From: a virus
Strand: one strand, 5' to 3'
IMG/VR virus record: IMGVR_UViG_3300027730_000043
Coordinates: 1-49,114 of that record
DNA: 49,114 nt
Shown here: positions 29,903 through 37,712 of the stretch, piece by piece
Numbering within the stretch: the stretch's first letter is position 1
Layout of the letters: each line of letters begins with the position of its first letter
Notes under the pieces: generated by a model
What the model saw: only the letters and a program-made list of their open reading frames with translations
What the model was told of the DNA's origin: nothing
Database searches by the model: none
Position numbers and translations under genes: made by a program

Positions 29903-30166
29903 ATGGCACTAATATATCTTATAGTAAATAGGGAAGATAAAATCCCAGCACTAACTGCAACCAGTATGGAAAAGGCTAAAAATCTCTTGGATGAGTATAT
30001 GGGAATGCCCCCATATTACCAGGATAAAGATGTAGAATACTTGGGTTATGAACCTTATTATTCTAAATATGGTGGAGACATATTTGAGGGTATTTACAAA
30101 TATAGATTTGAGGGGGAAATACAAGAATACAATTTGTATTGTATGGAAGTTGATAACTTAAATTAA
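29903..30166 (+). CDS. small protein, unknown
   Basis: An 87-residue protein, Tyr-rich and acidic (LDEYMGMPPYYQDKDVEYLGYEPYYSK cut by short loops). No family recognised. A dedicated promoter lies just upstream. Confidence 0.65.
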   Translation: MALIYLIVNREDKIPALTATSMEKAKNLLDEYMGMPPYYQDKDVEYLGYEPYYSKYGGDIFEGIYKYRFEGEIQEYNLYCMEVDNLN

Positions 30167-30251
30167 AAATACTTGATAAGTTATTTGGAAATTAGAATAG
30201 GAAAGTGTAATTTTACATCAGAATATAACTCACCAATAAATCTTCAATAAA

Positions 30252-30650
30252 ATGTTTACAGCAAAGACCAAAATCTCAACTTTGTCTAAATACCAGGTTG
30301 CTAAACTTGCTAACATAATTGTTGAGTTTTGCCAAATCAATCTTGGTAAAAAACGTAACAAACAATTCCCCAAACTTGTTTTGTCTTATAAGAATGAAGA
30401 AGATTGGGGTTGTTATGATCCAGAAGAACACATTGTTTATGTGTATGTGAATAACATACCAAACGTATCTGAGTTGTCAAAAACAATTATACACGAATGG
30501 ACTCATACCAAACAGAACATCATTGGTGAGTATGGAAGATTGTATCGTAAACATGGGTATGACGAACACCCAATGGAAATTGAGGCATATGCTTCTGAGA
30601 AAGTATGGAATCGTAAATCATTATATTACCTAAGAAAAAAATTGAACTAA
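30252..30650 (+). CDS. zincin-like metallopeptidase
   Basis: A 132-residue protein with a minimal zincin core: SKTIIHEWTHTKQNI (HEWTH, two zinc His and catalytic Glu) and, about 28 residues later, a Glu in MEIEAYASEK that could be the third ligand (gluzincin-like, Asp/Glu on the following helix). The N-terminal half carries beta-strands LVLSYKN and HIVYVYVNN. Short gluzincins of this kind are frequent in phages. Substrate unknown. The TAA overlaps the next ATG. Confidence 0.75.
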   Translation: MFTAKTKISTLSKYQVAKLANIIVEFCQINLGKKRNKQFPKLVLSYKNEEDWGCYDPEEHIVYVYVNNIPNVSELSKTIIHEWTHTKQNIIGEYGRLYRKHGYDEHPMEIEAYASEKVWNRKSLYYLRKKLN

Positions 30651-31042
30651 TGGACTTTTTATATCATAGTATTTTTAAAGACAAATTAAAGGAATTTGGA
30701 TTTGATAATCCCGCCTTTGAAGACTTATATTTATTTGCTGAATCAAACAACATTAATTGTGTTATTGATGAGGTGGATGGTAAATGGGTTTATAGGATTT
30801 ATTGTAATGAATATGTATTTGACGATTGTGACGAATATGATGACTTAGATGAATGTGAGTTGGATATGTTTAGACACTTGATTATGGATTTAGAGTTCAT
30901 TATGGGTATTGAGGAAGATTGGTATTATACATTAACTGATGAACAGAGAAAACAAATTGAGAGGGGACTGGAAGATGTTAAAAATGGTAGAGTTGTCCCT
31001 CACGAGGAAGTGATGAAACAAGTTAAGGAACTTTTTAAATAA
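30650..31042 (+). CDS. unknown acidic protein
   Basis: A 130-residue very acidic protein with cluster DDCDEYDDLDECELDMF (about 58-74) and a helical C-terminus. It is coupled to the zincin gene by a one-base overlap and ends five bases before tRNA-Gly(GCC). No family recognised. Confidence 0.65.
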   Translation: MDFLYHSIFKDKLKEFGFDNPAFEDLYLFAESNNINCVIDEVDGKWVYRIYCNEYVFDDCDEYDDLDECELDMFRHLIMDLEFIMGIEEDWYYTLTDEQRKQIERGLEDVKNGRVVPHEEVMKQVKELFK

Positions 31043-31046
31043 AACT

Positions 31047-31119
31047 GCGGTTGTAGTATAAAGGATGATTATGTTGCCTTGCCAAGGCAGTGATATGGGT
31101 TCGATTCCCGTCAACCGCT
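31047..31119 (+). tRNA. tRNA-Gly(GCC)
   Basis: Acceptor GCGGTTG/CAACCGC, anticodon loop TTGCCAA, T arm TGGG-TTCGATT-CCCG. Confidence 0.88.
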
Positions 31120-31136
31120 CCAAAAAAATAAAAATT

Positions 31137-31442
31137 ATGGATAAAAAGAAAGAATTTCAAAAAAAATATGAAGCATATATGAAACAAGTAACAGATAGTT
31201 TTATTAATATGCAAAGCGAGACGACAACACAAGAACATTCGAAAGATGTAATGTCACAAATGTTAATTGTTGAATGGAATTGTGGATTAGATTGGAAAGC
31301 AATCAAAACAGAAGAAATGTTTCGTGATGGAAACTTAATGGAAGAAAACAGGCAATACAATTCTGAAATAGCGAAGAAATATTTACAAGCTAATACACTA
31401 ACTTATGATGAGTGGGTTGCGAAGCATAAAACAAATTCATAA
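31137..31442 (+). CDS. small helical protein, unknown
   Basis: A 101-residue protein started at 31137 (MDKKKEFQKKYEAYMKQV); the longer frame to 31065 runs through tRNA-Gly and is rejected. Mostly charged amphipathic helices, with a WNCGLDWKAIKTEEMF segment. No family recognised. Confidence 0.65.
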   Translation: MDKKKEFQKKYEAYMKQVTDSFINMQSETTTQEHSKDVMSQMLIVEWNCGLDWKAIKTEEMFRDGNLMEENRQYNSEIAKKYLQANTLTYDEWVAKHKTNS

Positions 31443-31651
31443 AATTTTTAAAATTAAACATAACTAAGAAATATACCCAGTAATCCCCAACCCCAACAAA
31501 ATCAAGGGTTTGAATCTGTTGAATTACAAGATTAGAAAATAAAATAGTAATACTTATAATTATTCCCAGGTATTGATTGACAATGGAATGTTACATATAT
31601 TTAGTGAGAGTCAACTTGAGCTTGACAATAATCTTACAAATATTTAACATT

Positions 31652-31888
31652 ATGGAAAAGACACCAATTCAAAACGTAATTGACAAAATTGATAACTTAA
31701 GAAAAGAATTTAACTCATCACCAACCGAAAAACGTATTTTCTATTTGGTTATTTCGGCCCTTTGGGATGAGTTGGATGGTGAGAGGGAGGTATTAACCAA
31801 GATATTTGATTCTGGCAAGAATGGTGATGATATGAGTGGTAAAATATGGGTGAATGAAAATTTTATTGACTATCAAAAAATATTGTAA
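31652..31888 (+). CDS. small helical protein, unknown
   Basis: A 78-residue acidic helical protein started at 31652 (MEKTPIQNVIDKIDNL); upstream in-frame sequence is hydrophobic and lacks a good start context. The TAA overlaps the ATG of the small membrane protein at 31888. No family recognised. Confidence 0.6.
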   Translation: MEKTPIQNVIDKIDNLRKEFNSSPTEKRIFYLVISALWDELDGEREVLTKIFDSGKNGDDMSGKIWVNENFIDYQKIL

Positions 31889-32040
31889 TGAAAGAAAAAA
31901 ATCAAGGTAAGACTGAATCTCAAAAAGAATTCGCGTTATTTATGTTTTCCGGTGCAATGATTGGAATAATCATATTGGGTTTGATTTATCTCATTAAGGT
32001 GGGATTTGGTTTTAACCCCTCATTTAACTATGATACATAG
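31888..32040 (+). CDS. single-pass small membrane protein
   Basis: A 50-residue protein starting MKEKNQGKTESQKEFALF, with one transmembrane helix (about residues 17-37, SGAMIGIIILGLIYLIKVG). It is coupled to the preceding gene by the TAATG overlap. The stop lies in a 9-bp hairpin ATGATACAT/ATGTATCAT (32031-32059). Function unknown. Confidence 0.6.
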   Translation: MKEKNQGKTESQKEFALFMFSGAMIGIIILGLIYLIKVGFGFNPSFNYDT

Positions 32041-32153
32041 AGAAAACTGGTATGTATCATTTAAGGTTCGACCCCCTTTTCTTTGAACCCCACGCTCACT
32101 TTGGTCGGCGTCTAGGTTTCTGATAGGTTCCCAGATAAGTTGAACATATTCAT

Positions 32154-32227
32154 ACCCCCTTGGCGGAATTGACATACGCATATGATTTAGGACCATAGTT
32201 TTGAGAGTTCGAGTTTCTCAGGGGGTA
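32154..32227 (+). tRNA. tRNA-Leu(UAG)-like
   Basis: Acceptor ACCCCCT/AGGGGGT, anticodon loop TTTAGGA in a TATG/CATA stem, T arm GAGAG-TTCGAGT-TTCTC. The variable region is short for a Leu tRNA, so identity is tentative. Confidence 0.7.
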
Positions 32228-32250
32228 CTAACAATTTAAAAAATAAAAAA

Positions 32251-32499
32251 ATGGAAGTAATTGTATCATCATTGTTAATGTTTTCTGGACTATTCAGTGT
32301 ACTTAGTTTCGGAATTGAAACTAATTTTAAAAAAGGTTTAACTCTTCTTATTGTTGGTTTTATTGTTTTTATGGTTGGTTATTTCACATTCCCAAAACCC
32401 CCATTGAAACCAATTGTATTGAAATCTGGTAAGGTTATTAATACCGATTCAATTTATACAAAGGGATATAAAGATGGGATTAAAGATTGTCAAAAATAA
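32251..32499 (+). CDS. small two-helix membrane protein
   Basis: An 82-residue protein with two hydrophobic helices (about residues 3-20 and 29-47) then KPPLKPIVLKSGKVINTDSI and a polar tail. No family recognised; holin-like topology but no evidence of lysis context nearby. Confidence 0.65.
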   Translation: MEVIVSSLLMFSGLFSVLSFGIETNFKKGLTLLIVGFIVFMVGYFTFPKPPLKPIVLKSGKVINTDSIYTKGYKDGIKDCQK

Positions 32500-32508
32500 T
32501 TTACAATT

Positions 32509-32544
32509 TGGGAACATTTGGTGGTGATGGTTGGTTATAATAAA
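32509..32544 (+). promoter_or_regulatory. promoter-like element TGGGAAC-N17-GGTTATAAT
   Basis: Variant of the phage signal, 14 bases before the ATG at 32558. Confidence 0.45.
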
Positions 32545-32557
32545 AAACATAATCAAA

Positions 32558-32719
32558 ATGAAAAACAAGAATAAACTCCAAGTCACAATCAACGCCATCG
32601 GTAATGGCGCAAGATTGGACTATCTTGAGAAACATCCACATGGATTTGCCTCAGTTACAAAAGTCCACAAAAGTGTAAAAAATTATTCACGTAAAAACAA
32701 AAAGAATAATGAAATATAA
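32558..32719 (+). CDS. small basic protein, unknown
   Basis: A 53-residue basic protein started at 32558 (MKNKNKLQVTINAIGNGARL). The Lys/Arg-rich tail (SVKNYSRKNKKNN) suggests nucleic-acid binding, but the size prevents assignment. It overlaps the interrupted cREC gene by 11 bases. Confidence 0.6.
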   Translation: MKNKNKLQVTINAIGNGARLDYLEKHPHGFASVTKVHKSVKNYSRKNKKNNEI

Positions 32720-33077
32720 AATCTATTTGGATGATGAAAGAACCCCTAATGACAAAACTTAGATTGTTGTTAGAAATTATGACCAATTCATCCAAAAAAT
32801 ATCTGAACTTGGTTTTGACAATATTGATGTCATTTCATTTGATCATGATTTGGGTGATACCAGAATTGAAGAAAAGACAGGATATGACGCGGCAAAATGG
32901 TTGGTTAATGAATATTGCGACTATACAATTCATACCCCTCAAATTTATTCTCACTCAGCCAATCCTATTGGAGCTGCTAATATTATTGGTTATGTTAATA
33001 GTTTCTTAAAACATACTAAGAAAAAACAAACCGCTGAATTAAAAGTTGAACCTTTCACTATTCAAAACAAAGATTAA
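32709..33077 (+). pseudogene. cREC-domain protein interrupted by an in-frame amber codon
   Basis: Reading from ATG 32709 gives MKYKIYLDDERTPNDKT, then TAG at 32760-32762, then IVVRNYDQFIQKI, ISFDHDLGD, GYDAAKWLVNEYC and HSANPIGAANI to the stop at 33077, all in one frame. This matches the receiver-like cREC family (LDDxRxP, SFDHDLG, HSxNPxGxxNI) associated with RNA-repair loci. The stop falls where relatives usually have Trp, so a TGG to TAG change is likely. It could be a nonsense mutation, a sequencing error or readthrough. TAG is used as a normal stop elsewhere (for example 5034), which argues against genome-wide recoding. An RNA ligase is encoded nearby (34705). Confidence 0.75.
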
Positions 33078-33568
33078 TGAATATTTTCTTTTTGGATTAT
33101 GATGTTGTTAAATGTGTAAAATACCATTGTGACAAACACGCAGTCAAAATGATCCTAGAATACGGACAACTTTTATGTGGGGCTCACCATGTAACAGAAT
33201 CCAAATTGGATATCCCTTATAAATTATCACACAAAAACCACCCTTGTTCAATATGGGTTAGAGAATCATTATCTAATTACTATTACCTATGTGAACTTGG
33301 GTTGGAGTTGTGTAAGGAATATACCTATCGTTATGGTAGAAGACATAAAACCCAAGATGTGATTGAGTGGTGTGTAATGAATCCAATCAATGTAGTTGAT
33401 AAAGACTTTACAGAACCACCAAAAGCAATGACAGATGAATATAAAGTTAACGATGTTATCCAGTCATATCGGAACTATTATATTGGGGCAAAAAAAAATT
33501 TTGTTTCTTGGAAAAATAGGGAAGTTCCTTATTGGTTTTGTGAAGAAAATAACTTAGAATTAGTGTAA
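33077..33568 (+). CDS. conserved phage protein of the CDKHxVK type
   Basis: A 163-residue protein with signatures MNIFFLDYD, HCDKHAVKMILEYGQLL, SHKNHPCSIWVRES, ELGLELCKEYTYRYGRRHK and a C-terminal YRNYYIGAKKNFVSWKNREVPYWF. I recognise this as a widespread phage protein, sometimes labelled as DNA-repair-related, whose activity I cannot state. Conserved His/Cys/Asp/Lys clusters suggest an enzyme. It overlaps the cREC stop by one base. Confidence 0.8.
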   Translation: MNIFFLDYDVVKCVKYHCDKHAVKMILEYGQLLCGAHHVTESKLDIPYKLSHKNHPCSIWVRESLSNYYYLCELGLELCKEYTYRYGRRHKTQDVIEWCVMNPINVVDKDFTEPPKAMTDEYKVNDVIQSYRNYYIGAKKNFVSWKNREVPYWFCEENNLELV

Positions 33569-33573
33569 TCAAA

Positions 33574-33588
33574 ATATTTATTATTAAA
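33574..33588 (+). promoter_or_regulatory. late-promoter-like element
   Basis: ATATTTAT-TAT-TAAA, 25 bases before the ATG of the 22-residue ORF at 33599. Confidence 0.5.
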
Positions 33589-33598
33589 TTTACACTAT

Positions 33599-33667
33599 AT
33601 GAATAATTTATTAACATCCGCATTTATCCTATTTATGATAAAACTTCGTTGGAGGAGAAAAGCATGA
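33599..33667 (+). CDS. 22-residue hydrophobic peptide
   Basis: MNNLLTSAFILFMIKLRWRR and a short end: a hydrophobic helix with a basic tail. It has a consensus late promoter at the standard distance and its stop overlaps the next start (ATGA), so it may act as a coupled leader or a small membrane peptide. Confidence 0.45.
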   Translation: MNNLLTSAFILFMIKLRWRRKA

Positions 33668-33933
33668 CACAGAATTTAACTAAATTCCAAAGTGAGGTTT
33701 GGAACAAAATTAAACCCCATATCAAGGAAGAATTTGATTTCCAGGTTACCTTTGATGACGAACTTCAAATAAAGTTTGACATTGAGAGTGGTAAGGTTAG
33801 TATTGAGATTTTTCCCCAAGATGATGTTTTATTATTTGTCCAATATGAAACTGAAGGATTTGAAAAACAATTTTTTAACAACAGTAACTTAAATAGTTTA
33901 ATAGAAATTTTAAAGAAAAATGAATATCAATGA
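33664..33933 (+). CDS. small acidic protein, unknown
   Basis: An 89-residue acidic beta/alpha protein started at 33664, preceded by a good GGAGG Shine-Dalgarno sequence, unusual in this window. It overlaps the next gene by 14 bases. No family recognised. Confidence 0.65.
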   Translation: MTQNLTKFQSEVWNKIKPHIKEEFDFQVTFDDELQIKFDIESGKVSIEIFPQDDVLLFVQYETEGFEKQFFNNSNLNSLIEILKKNEYQ

Positions 33934-34222
33934 AGCGTATGAGTTTGTAATGAACAAACTTGAAAAATTAAAAAATGATGGGGTTGATTATATAATTAAC
34001 GAACCAATTAAAACTTCCACCCTTATTGAAAAATATGATAAACCACAAAGACTTCCAGTTGACAAATGGATTAACGTCTCTTTTAATTTAGAAAACGAAA
34101 CTGACGTTCAAAAAATTAAGGATATGGAAGATCTATGTAAGATGGTAGGAATTTATTTTGATACAAGATTTGGTAAAACCCAACGAGATTGGGAAATTGA
34201 TTGGTCATTAAAAACAAATTAA
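33920..34222 (+). CDS. small protein, unknown
   Basis: A 100-residue helical protein. The C-terminal YFDTRFGKTQRDWEIDWSL is distinctive but unassigned. It overlaps the preceding gene by 14 bases and is one base from the next start. Confidence 0.65.
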   Translation: MNINEAYEFVMNKLEKLKNDGVDYIINEPIKTSTLIEKYDKPQRLPVDKWINVSFNLENETDVQKIKDMEDLCKMVGIYFDTRFGKTQRDWEIDWSLKTN

Positions 34223-34223
34223 A

Positions 34224-34703
34224 ATGGGAACAAATTACTATAGAATTCCTAGTGTCCGAGAAATGGATGAAAAGAAATCTAAACTTATTGAGGATATTAA
34301 AAATTTGGACATATCTCCATCCTCAATAATATTTAATTTTAAAATAGTCGGTGAAACATTTGAACAAATTTCTTATTGGGATGAATTTACCAAAAACACT
34401 TCAATCCATTTAGGTAAAAGAAGTAGCGGTTGGAAATTCTTATGGAATTTTCATGATAACAAATATTACTCAAACAAAGAAGAATTATTTAATTTCATAA
34501 AATCAGGAAGAATAGTTGATGAATATGGAACTGAAATTGGTTTTGATGAGTTTATAACTATGTCACTTGAATGGGGACAACCTAATGGATTTGATATGAA
34601 AAAATATCGTCAAGAACATCCAAGACAATATCATTATGATTTTGAACATCAGGAGACATATATTGACGGATTAAGAGTTTCACCAAATAATGATTTTTGT
34701 TAA
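34224..34703 (+). CDS. conserved MGTNYY-type protein, unknown
   Basis: A 159-residue protein beginning MGTNYYRIPS, with SIHLGKRSSGWKFLWNFH and a C-terminal HYDFEHQETYIDGLRVS. Proteins with the MGTNYY start and IHxGKxSxGW motif recur in phages and bacteria. The related bacterial proteins often contain a zinc finger after the start, which is missing here. Function unknown. Confidence 0.75.
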   Translation: MGTNYYRIPSVREMDEKKSKLIEDIKNLDISPSSIIFNFKIVGETFEQISYWDEFTKNTSIHLGKRSSGWKFLWNFHDNKYYSNKEELFNFIKSGRIVDEYGTEIGFDEFITMSLEWGQPNGFDMKKYRQEHPRQYHYDFEHQETYIDGLRVSPNNDFC

Positions 34704-34704
34704 A

Positions 34705-35715
34705 ATGGAAAGGAAATTAGCAAGCATACAAATTGTAAAAGAAGTCAAACCAATACCTGGTGCTGATATGATTGAAGTTGTTAGAATAAACAACTGGGAT
34801 GTTGTATCTAAGAAAGGGGAATACAAAGTTGGTGACTTCTGTATCTATTGTGAAATAGATTCATTCTTACCTATAAAGGAAGAATTTGAATTCTTGAGAA
34901 AAACATCTTACAAGAAAATGTCTGATGGATCAGAAGGATTTAGATTGAGGACAATCAGACTTCGTGAACAATTGAGTCAAGGTTTAATACTACCTATTCA
35001 TATTTTACCTTTGGGTGAATTGGTTAGTGAGGGAAAAGATGTTACTGAAATGTTGGGTATTGTTAAATATGAACACCCAATTCCTGCTGAGCTCGCTGGT
35101 AAGGTTAAAGGACAATTCCCATCTTTTATTCGTAAGACAGATGAAGAAAGAATTCAAAACCTATCTGACAAGTATGAAGAAATTAAGAATTATGGTAAGG
35201 ATTTCTATGTTACAGAAAAGTTGGATGGGACTAGTGCAACATTCTACCTTAAAGATGGTGAATTTGGGATTTGTTCAAGAAATCTTGAGCTTTTGGATAG
35301 TGAGGGTAACACCTTTTGGAAAGTTGCAAGAGAATTGAACTTAGAGGATTCTTTATCCAAATTGGGTTATAATATCTGTATTCAGGGTGAGCTTATAGGT
35401 GAGGGGGTGCAATCCAATCCATACAAGATAAAAGGTCAGACAGTTAGATTCTTCAATGTGTTCAATATTGATGAACAAAAAAATATCCCATTCACAAAAT
35501 TTCTAATCTTAATGGAAGAATTGGGTTTGAAACCTGTTCCAGTGTTGGATTACAATTTTGAACTACCAAATACAATTGATGAATTACTTGTACTGGCAGA
35601 TAAAAAATCTGAACTTAATGGGAACTTTGATAGAGAAGGAATCGTTATAAGATCATACGATAGAAAAATATCATTCAAAGTTATATCAAACCAATTTTTG
35701 TTAAACGAAAAATAA
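34705..35715 (+). CDS. RNA ligase, DRB0094/Rnl5-like
   Basis: A 336-residue protein started at 34705 (MERKLASIQIV). The N-terminal about 120 residues form an OB-like module (IPGADMIEVVRINNWDVVSKK, VGDFCIYCEIDSFLP) as in DRB0094-type ligases. The nucleotidyltransferase domain has motif I EKLDGTSATFY with the lysine nucleophile K172, then motif IIIa/IV-like (IQGELIGEGVQ) and motif V-like REGIVIRS...SFKVIS. It seals RNA nicks using ATP. With tRNAs and a cREC gene close by, tRNA repair after host anticodon-nuclease attack is a reasonable role. Confidence 0.88.
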   Translation: MERKLASIQIVKEVKPIPGADMIEVVRINNWDVVSKKGEYKVGDFCIYCEIDSFLPIKEEFEFLRKTSYKKMSDGSEGFRLRTIRLREQLSQGLILPIHILPLGELVSEGKDVTEMLGIVKYEHPIPAELAGKVKGQFPSFIRKTDEERIQNLSDKYEEIKNYGKDFYVTEKLDGTSATFYLKDGEFGICSRNLELLDSEGNTFWKVARELNLEDSLSKLGYNICIQGELIGEGVQSNPYKIKGQTVRFFNVFNIDEQKNIPFTKFLILMEELGLKPVPVLDYNFELPNTIDELLVLADKKSELNGNFDREGIVIRSYDRKISFKVISNQFLLNEK

Positions 35716-35723
35716 TTATCACT

Positions 35724-36044
35724 ATGGGAAAGAGACTTTCATATGAACAGAAAAAAGAAAAGTTTGTTGTTGATGCAATAAACAAGATGTTTAAAATATC
35801 AGGTCACAAGGTAACTTATGATGACATCAAGGATAGAAAAGATGCTTGGTATCAGGAATACACTATGACTGAGAAACAAAACGACAAATGGCAAGAGTGG
35901 GGTATAAAAGAACTTCAAAAGAAACTGAATCTCACTGAGACTTATGCTAAAAGACAAATGGCTATGGTAAGTCTAATGTGGGGTCTTAAATTTAGTGACT
36001 TAGATATTTATAAAGAAAAACATTATGAAACAGATTCTTTGTAA
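35724..36044 (+). CDS. small conserved-looking protein, unknown
   Basis: A 106-residue basic, helical protein: MGKRLSYEQKKEKFVVDAIN, then WYQEYTMTEKQNDKWQEWGI and a C-terminal helical region. It starts eight bases after the ligase stop and ends the operon before a terminator. No family recognised. Confidence 0.7.
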   Translation: MGKRLSYEQKKEKFVVDAINKMFKISGHKVTYDDIKDRKDAWYQEYTMTEKQNDKWQEWGIKELQKKLNLTETYAKRQMAMVSLMWGLKFSDLDIYKEKHYETDSL

Positions 36045-36098
36045 ATTAATTCAAAAAATAACTTTTGGTAAAGTTTGTTTGGGTTGGTGTAAAATTTA

Positions 36099-36128
36099 AA
36101 AGGTGTGGGTTATCTCGCACCTTTTTTT
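36099..36128 (+). terminator. Rho-independent terminator
   Basis: Stem AAAGGTGTG/CGCACCTTT followed by T7. Confidence 0.88.
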
Positions 36129-36138
36129 GTATATATCA

Positions 36139-36153
36139 ATATTTATTATTAAA
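36139..36153 (+). promoter_or_regulatory. late-promoter-like element
   Basis: ATATTTAT-TAT-TAAA, 20 bases before the ATG at 36159. Confidence 0.6.
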
Positions 36154-36158
36154 ATATT

Positions 36159-36722
36159 ATGAAAGAAATAAATTATAAATCTAGTAATGGTGTTACAATA
36201 ACTAAACCACTAGATCAATATTTTGATGCGTTTTCTGACTATTTATCATCAATTTTTACCTATTGGGAAAAAAATAATAGCGGATGTAAATTAACATTAT
36301 CACCTAAATTACCAGCAGATACTAATGGAAAAACGGCGGAATTAAAAACAGAAACCTGCCCAAATGAATTAAGAGATTTAGTTAGTACCGCATGGAATGC
36401 AAAAAATATAACGAAAGAACTTATTAGCGGTAATGATCGACATATTAAAATTGCTTGGGTAAAGGAGGGTCCCCCTAACAATACCCCAGGTGCAACAACG
36501 TCAAGTGAAAAAGTTACTTTAGATGATAAAGGGTCAACTGATGAGGCGAAACTTAAAGCTGACATAGAAGCAAAGGTTTATTCTACATTGGCCAGCCAAG
36601 TAGCATCAAGCAGTGGTAATACTACAACTACTACTGCAGCCAAAGTTAAAACCGAGTCAATATTAAATAATAAGATTCTACAAGAACAAATAATAAGAAT
36701 GAAACAAATAATGAAGTTATGA
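36159..36722 (+). CDS. virion-type protein with C-terminal tag
   Basis: A 187-residue protein of unknown fold. It has an aromatic N-terminal domain, a Pro/Thr-rich middle, a Thr/Ala/Ser-rich linker and a C-terminal tag ILQEQIIRMKQIMKL. The tag matches EELNEEIKRMKRLLK at the end of the next protein and the N-terminus of the 6510 protein (pattern E-x-I-x-R-M-K-x-(I/L)-(M/L)). It overlaps the next gene by four bases. Predicted to enter the virion by analogy. Confidence 0.75.
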   Translation: MKEINYKSSNGVTITKPLDQYFDAFSDYLSSIFTYWEKNNSGCKLTLSPKLPADTNGKTAELKTETCPNELRDLVSTAWNAKNITKELISGNDRHIKIAWVKEGPPNNTPGATTSSEKVTLDDKGSTDEAKLKADIEAKVYSTLASQVASSSGNTTTTTAAKVKTESILNNKILQEQIIRMKQIMKL

Positions 36723-37354
36723 AATTTATAAAACCAATAAAATATGGAAAATTAATTGATGAGAGTCCAAAAAAATATATATATCAAGCGGATACTACAG
36801 ATACAATTATAGCACCTTATGATGGAGTTATATATGACACTGATAAATCTAAATGTGATGGTTTTGTTCAAATTGCACATTTAATTGATAAAAAAATAAT
36901 ATATTCAGAAATTTGTGGCGTGAATCGTAATATTTTTGTTGGAAACAATACGGAAGTTAAACAAGGGGATATTGTAGGACACTGTGGGGGGAACAATGTC
37001 ACATATCAGGTTAAAGACTCTAATAGAGATACTATAAAAATTGAACCTTTTTTTATTGGTAAAATTGAAAAAGAACCAGAAAAAGAAGGATTAAAAAAAG
37101 AGAAAGAATCGGAAAAAGAAAAAGAAGGGTTAAAAAAAGAACCAAAAAAGGAAGATCCAAACAAAAATGTTGTGGATGACAAAGATAAAAAGAAGTGGGA
37201 TTTTAACAGAAAACTAGATGATATTCCAGATTTGTTTGGTTCATTATTATTAACTCCTTTAGATATTGTCAATAAAGCATTTACATTTAAAAAAAAGAAA
37301 AAAGAGGAAGAATTAAATGAAGAAATAAAAAGAATGAAACGATTATTAAAATAA
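36719..37354 (+). CDS. M23-like barrel protein with C-terminal tag, probably non-catalytic
   Basis: A 211-residue protein. Residues 30-115 follow the LytM/M23 beta-barrel pattern (IIAPYDGVIYD, GFVQIAHLIDKKIIYSEICG, VKQGDIVGHCGGNNVTYQV), but the H-x-H zinc motif is absent, so peptidase activity is unlikely. A long Lys/Glu repeat region (about 118-160) follows, and the protein ends with the tag EELNEEIKRMKRLLK. It is probably a virion structural protein that keeps an M23 fold for binding. Confidence 0.7.
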   Translation: MKFIKPIKYGKLIDESPKKYIYQADTTDTIIAPYDGVIYDTDKSKCDGFVQIAHLIDKKIIYSEICGVNRNIFVGNNTEVKQGDIVGHCGGNNVTYQVKDSNRDTIKIEPFFIGKIEKEPEKEGLKKEKESEKEKEGLKKEPKKEDPNKNVVDDKDKKKWDFNRKLDDIPDLFGSLLLTPLDIVNKAFTFKKKKKEEELNEEIKRMKRLLK

Positions 37355-37355
37355 A

Positions 37356-37389
37356 AAAATCCCCATTTCAATTAAGAGTGGGGATTTTA
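37356..37389. terminator. hairpin terminator
   Basis: Stem AAATCCCC/GGGGATTT with flanking A and T tracts, between the convergent genes ending at 37354 and 37408. Confidence 0.88.
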
Positions 37390-37407
37390 CTTTTAACCTA
37401 AGTTCTA

Positions 37408-37590
37408 TTATTTACCTTCAGGTTTTTTTACTTCAACTTTAGCAGAATCAACAGATGGAGTTGTTACTGTAGTTGTTTCAACTTTAGTAGAGTCTTCAGT
37501 TGTTTTAGTTTCTTCTGTTTTAGTGGCAGTACCACAAGAAGTAAAAATAGTACCAAGTACCAATGCGATTCCAAAAATAGTGTTTTTCAT
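37408..37590 (-). CDS. small Thr/Lys-rich lipoprotein
   Basis: A 60-residue lipoprotein: MKNTIFGIALVLGTIFTSCG, lipobox FTSC with Cys19. The mature part is a low-complexity stretch of Thr, Glu, Lys and Val, likely extended. Similar short lipoproteins exist in Flavobacteria, so it may be host-derived or a phage envelope protein; an outer-membrane spanin partner is conceivable. It is transcribed against its neighbours. Confidence 0.7.
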   Translation of the reverse strand: MKNTIFGIALVLGTIFTSCGTATKTEETKTTEDSTKVETTTVTTPSVDSAKVEVKKPEGK

Positions 37591-37712
37591 TTTTAAGATT
37601 TTTTTTTATTTAATTTTGATTATTAATCAACAAATAAATACGCAACTAGTCTAAATAAGTCAAATATATTTGAATTTTTTTTAGTTAAAATTATACTTAT
37701 AAATAAAAAGAT

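Noticed and set aside
30650-31042. Asp-rich protein as a calcium-binding or DNA-mimic anti-restriction protein
   Set aside because: Acidic content alone is not enough; no EF-hand or Ocr/ArdA-like pattern is visible.
31065-31136. Longer start for the gene at 31137
   Set aside because: It would translate most of tRNA-Gly(GCC).
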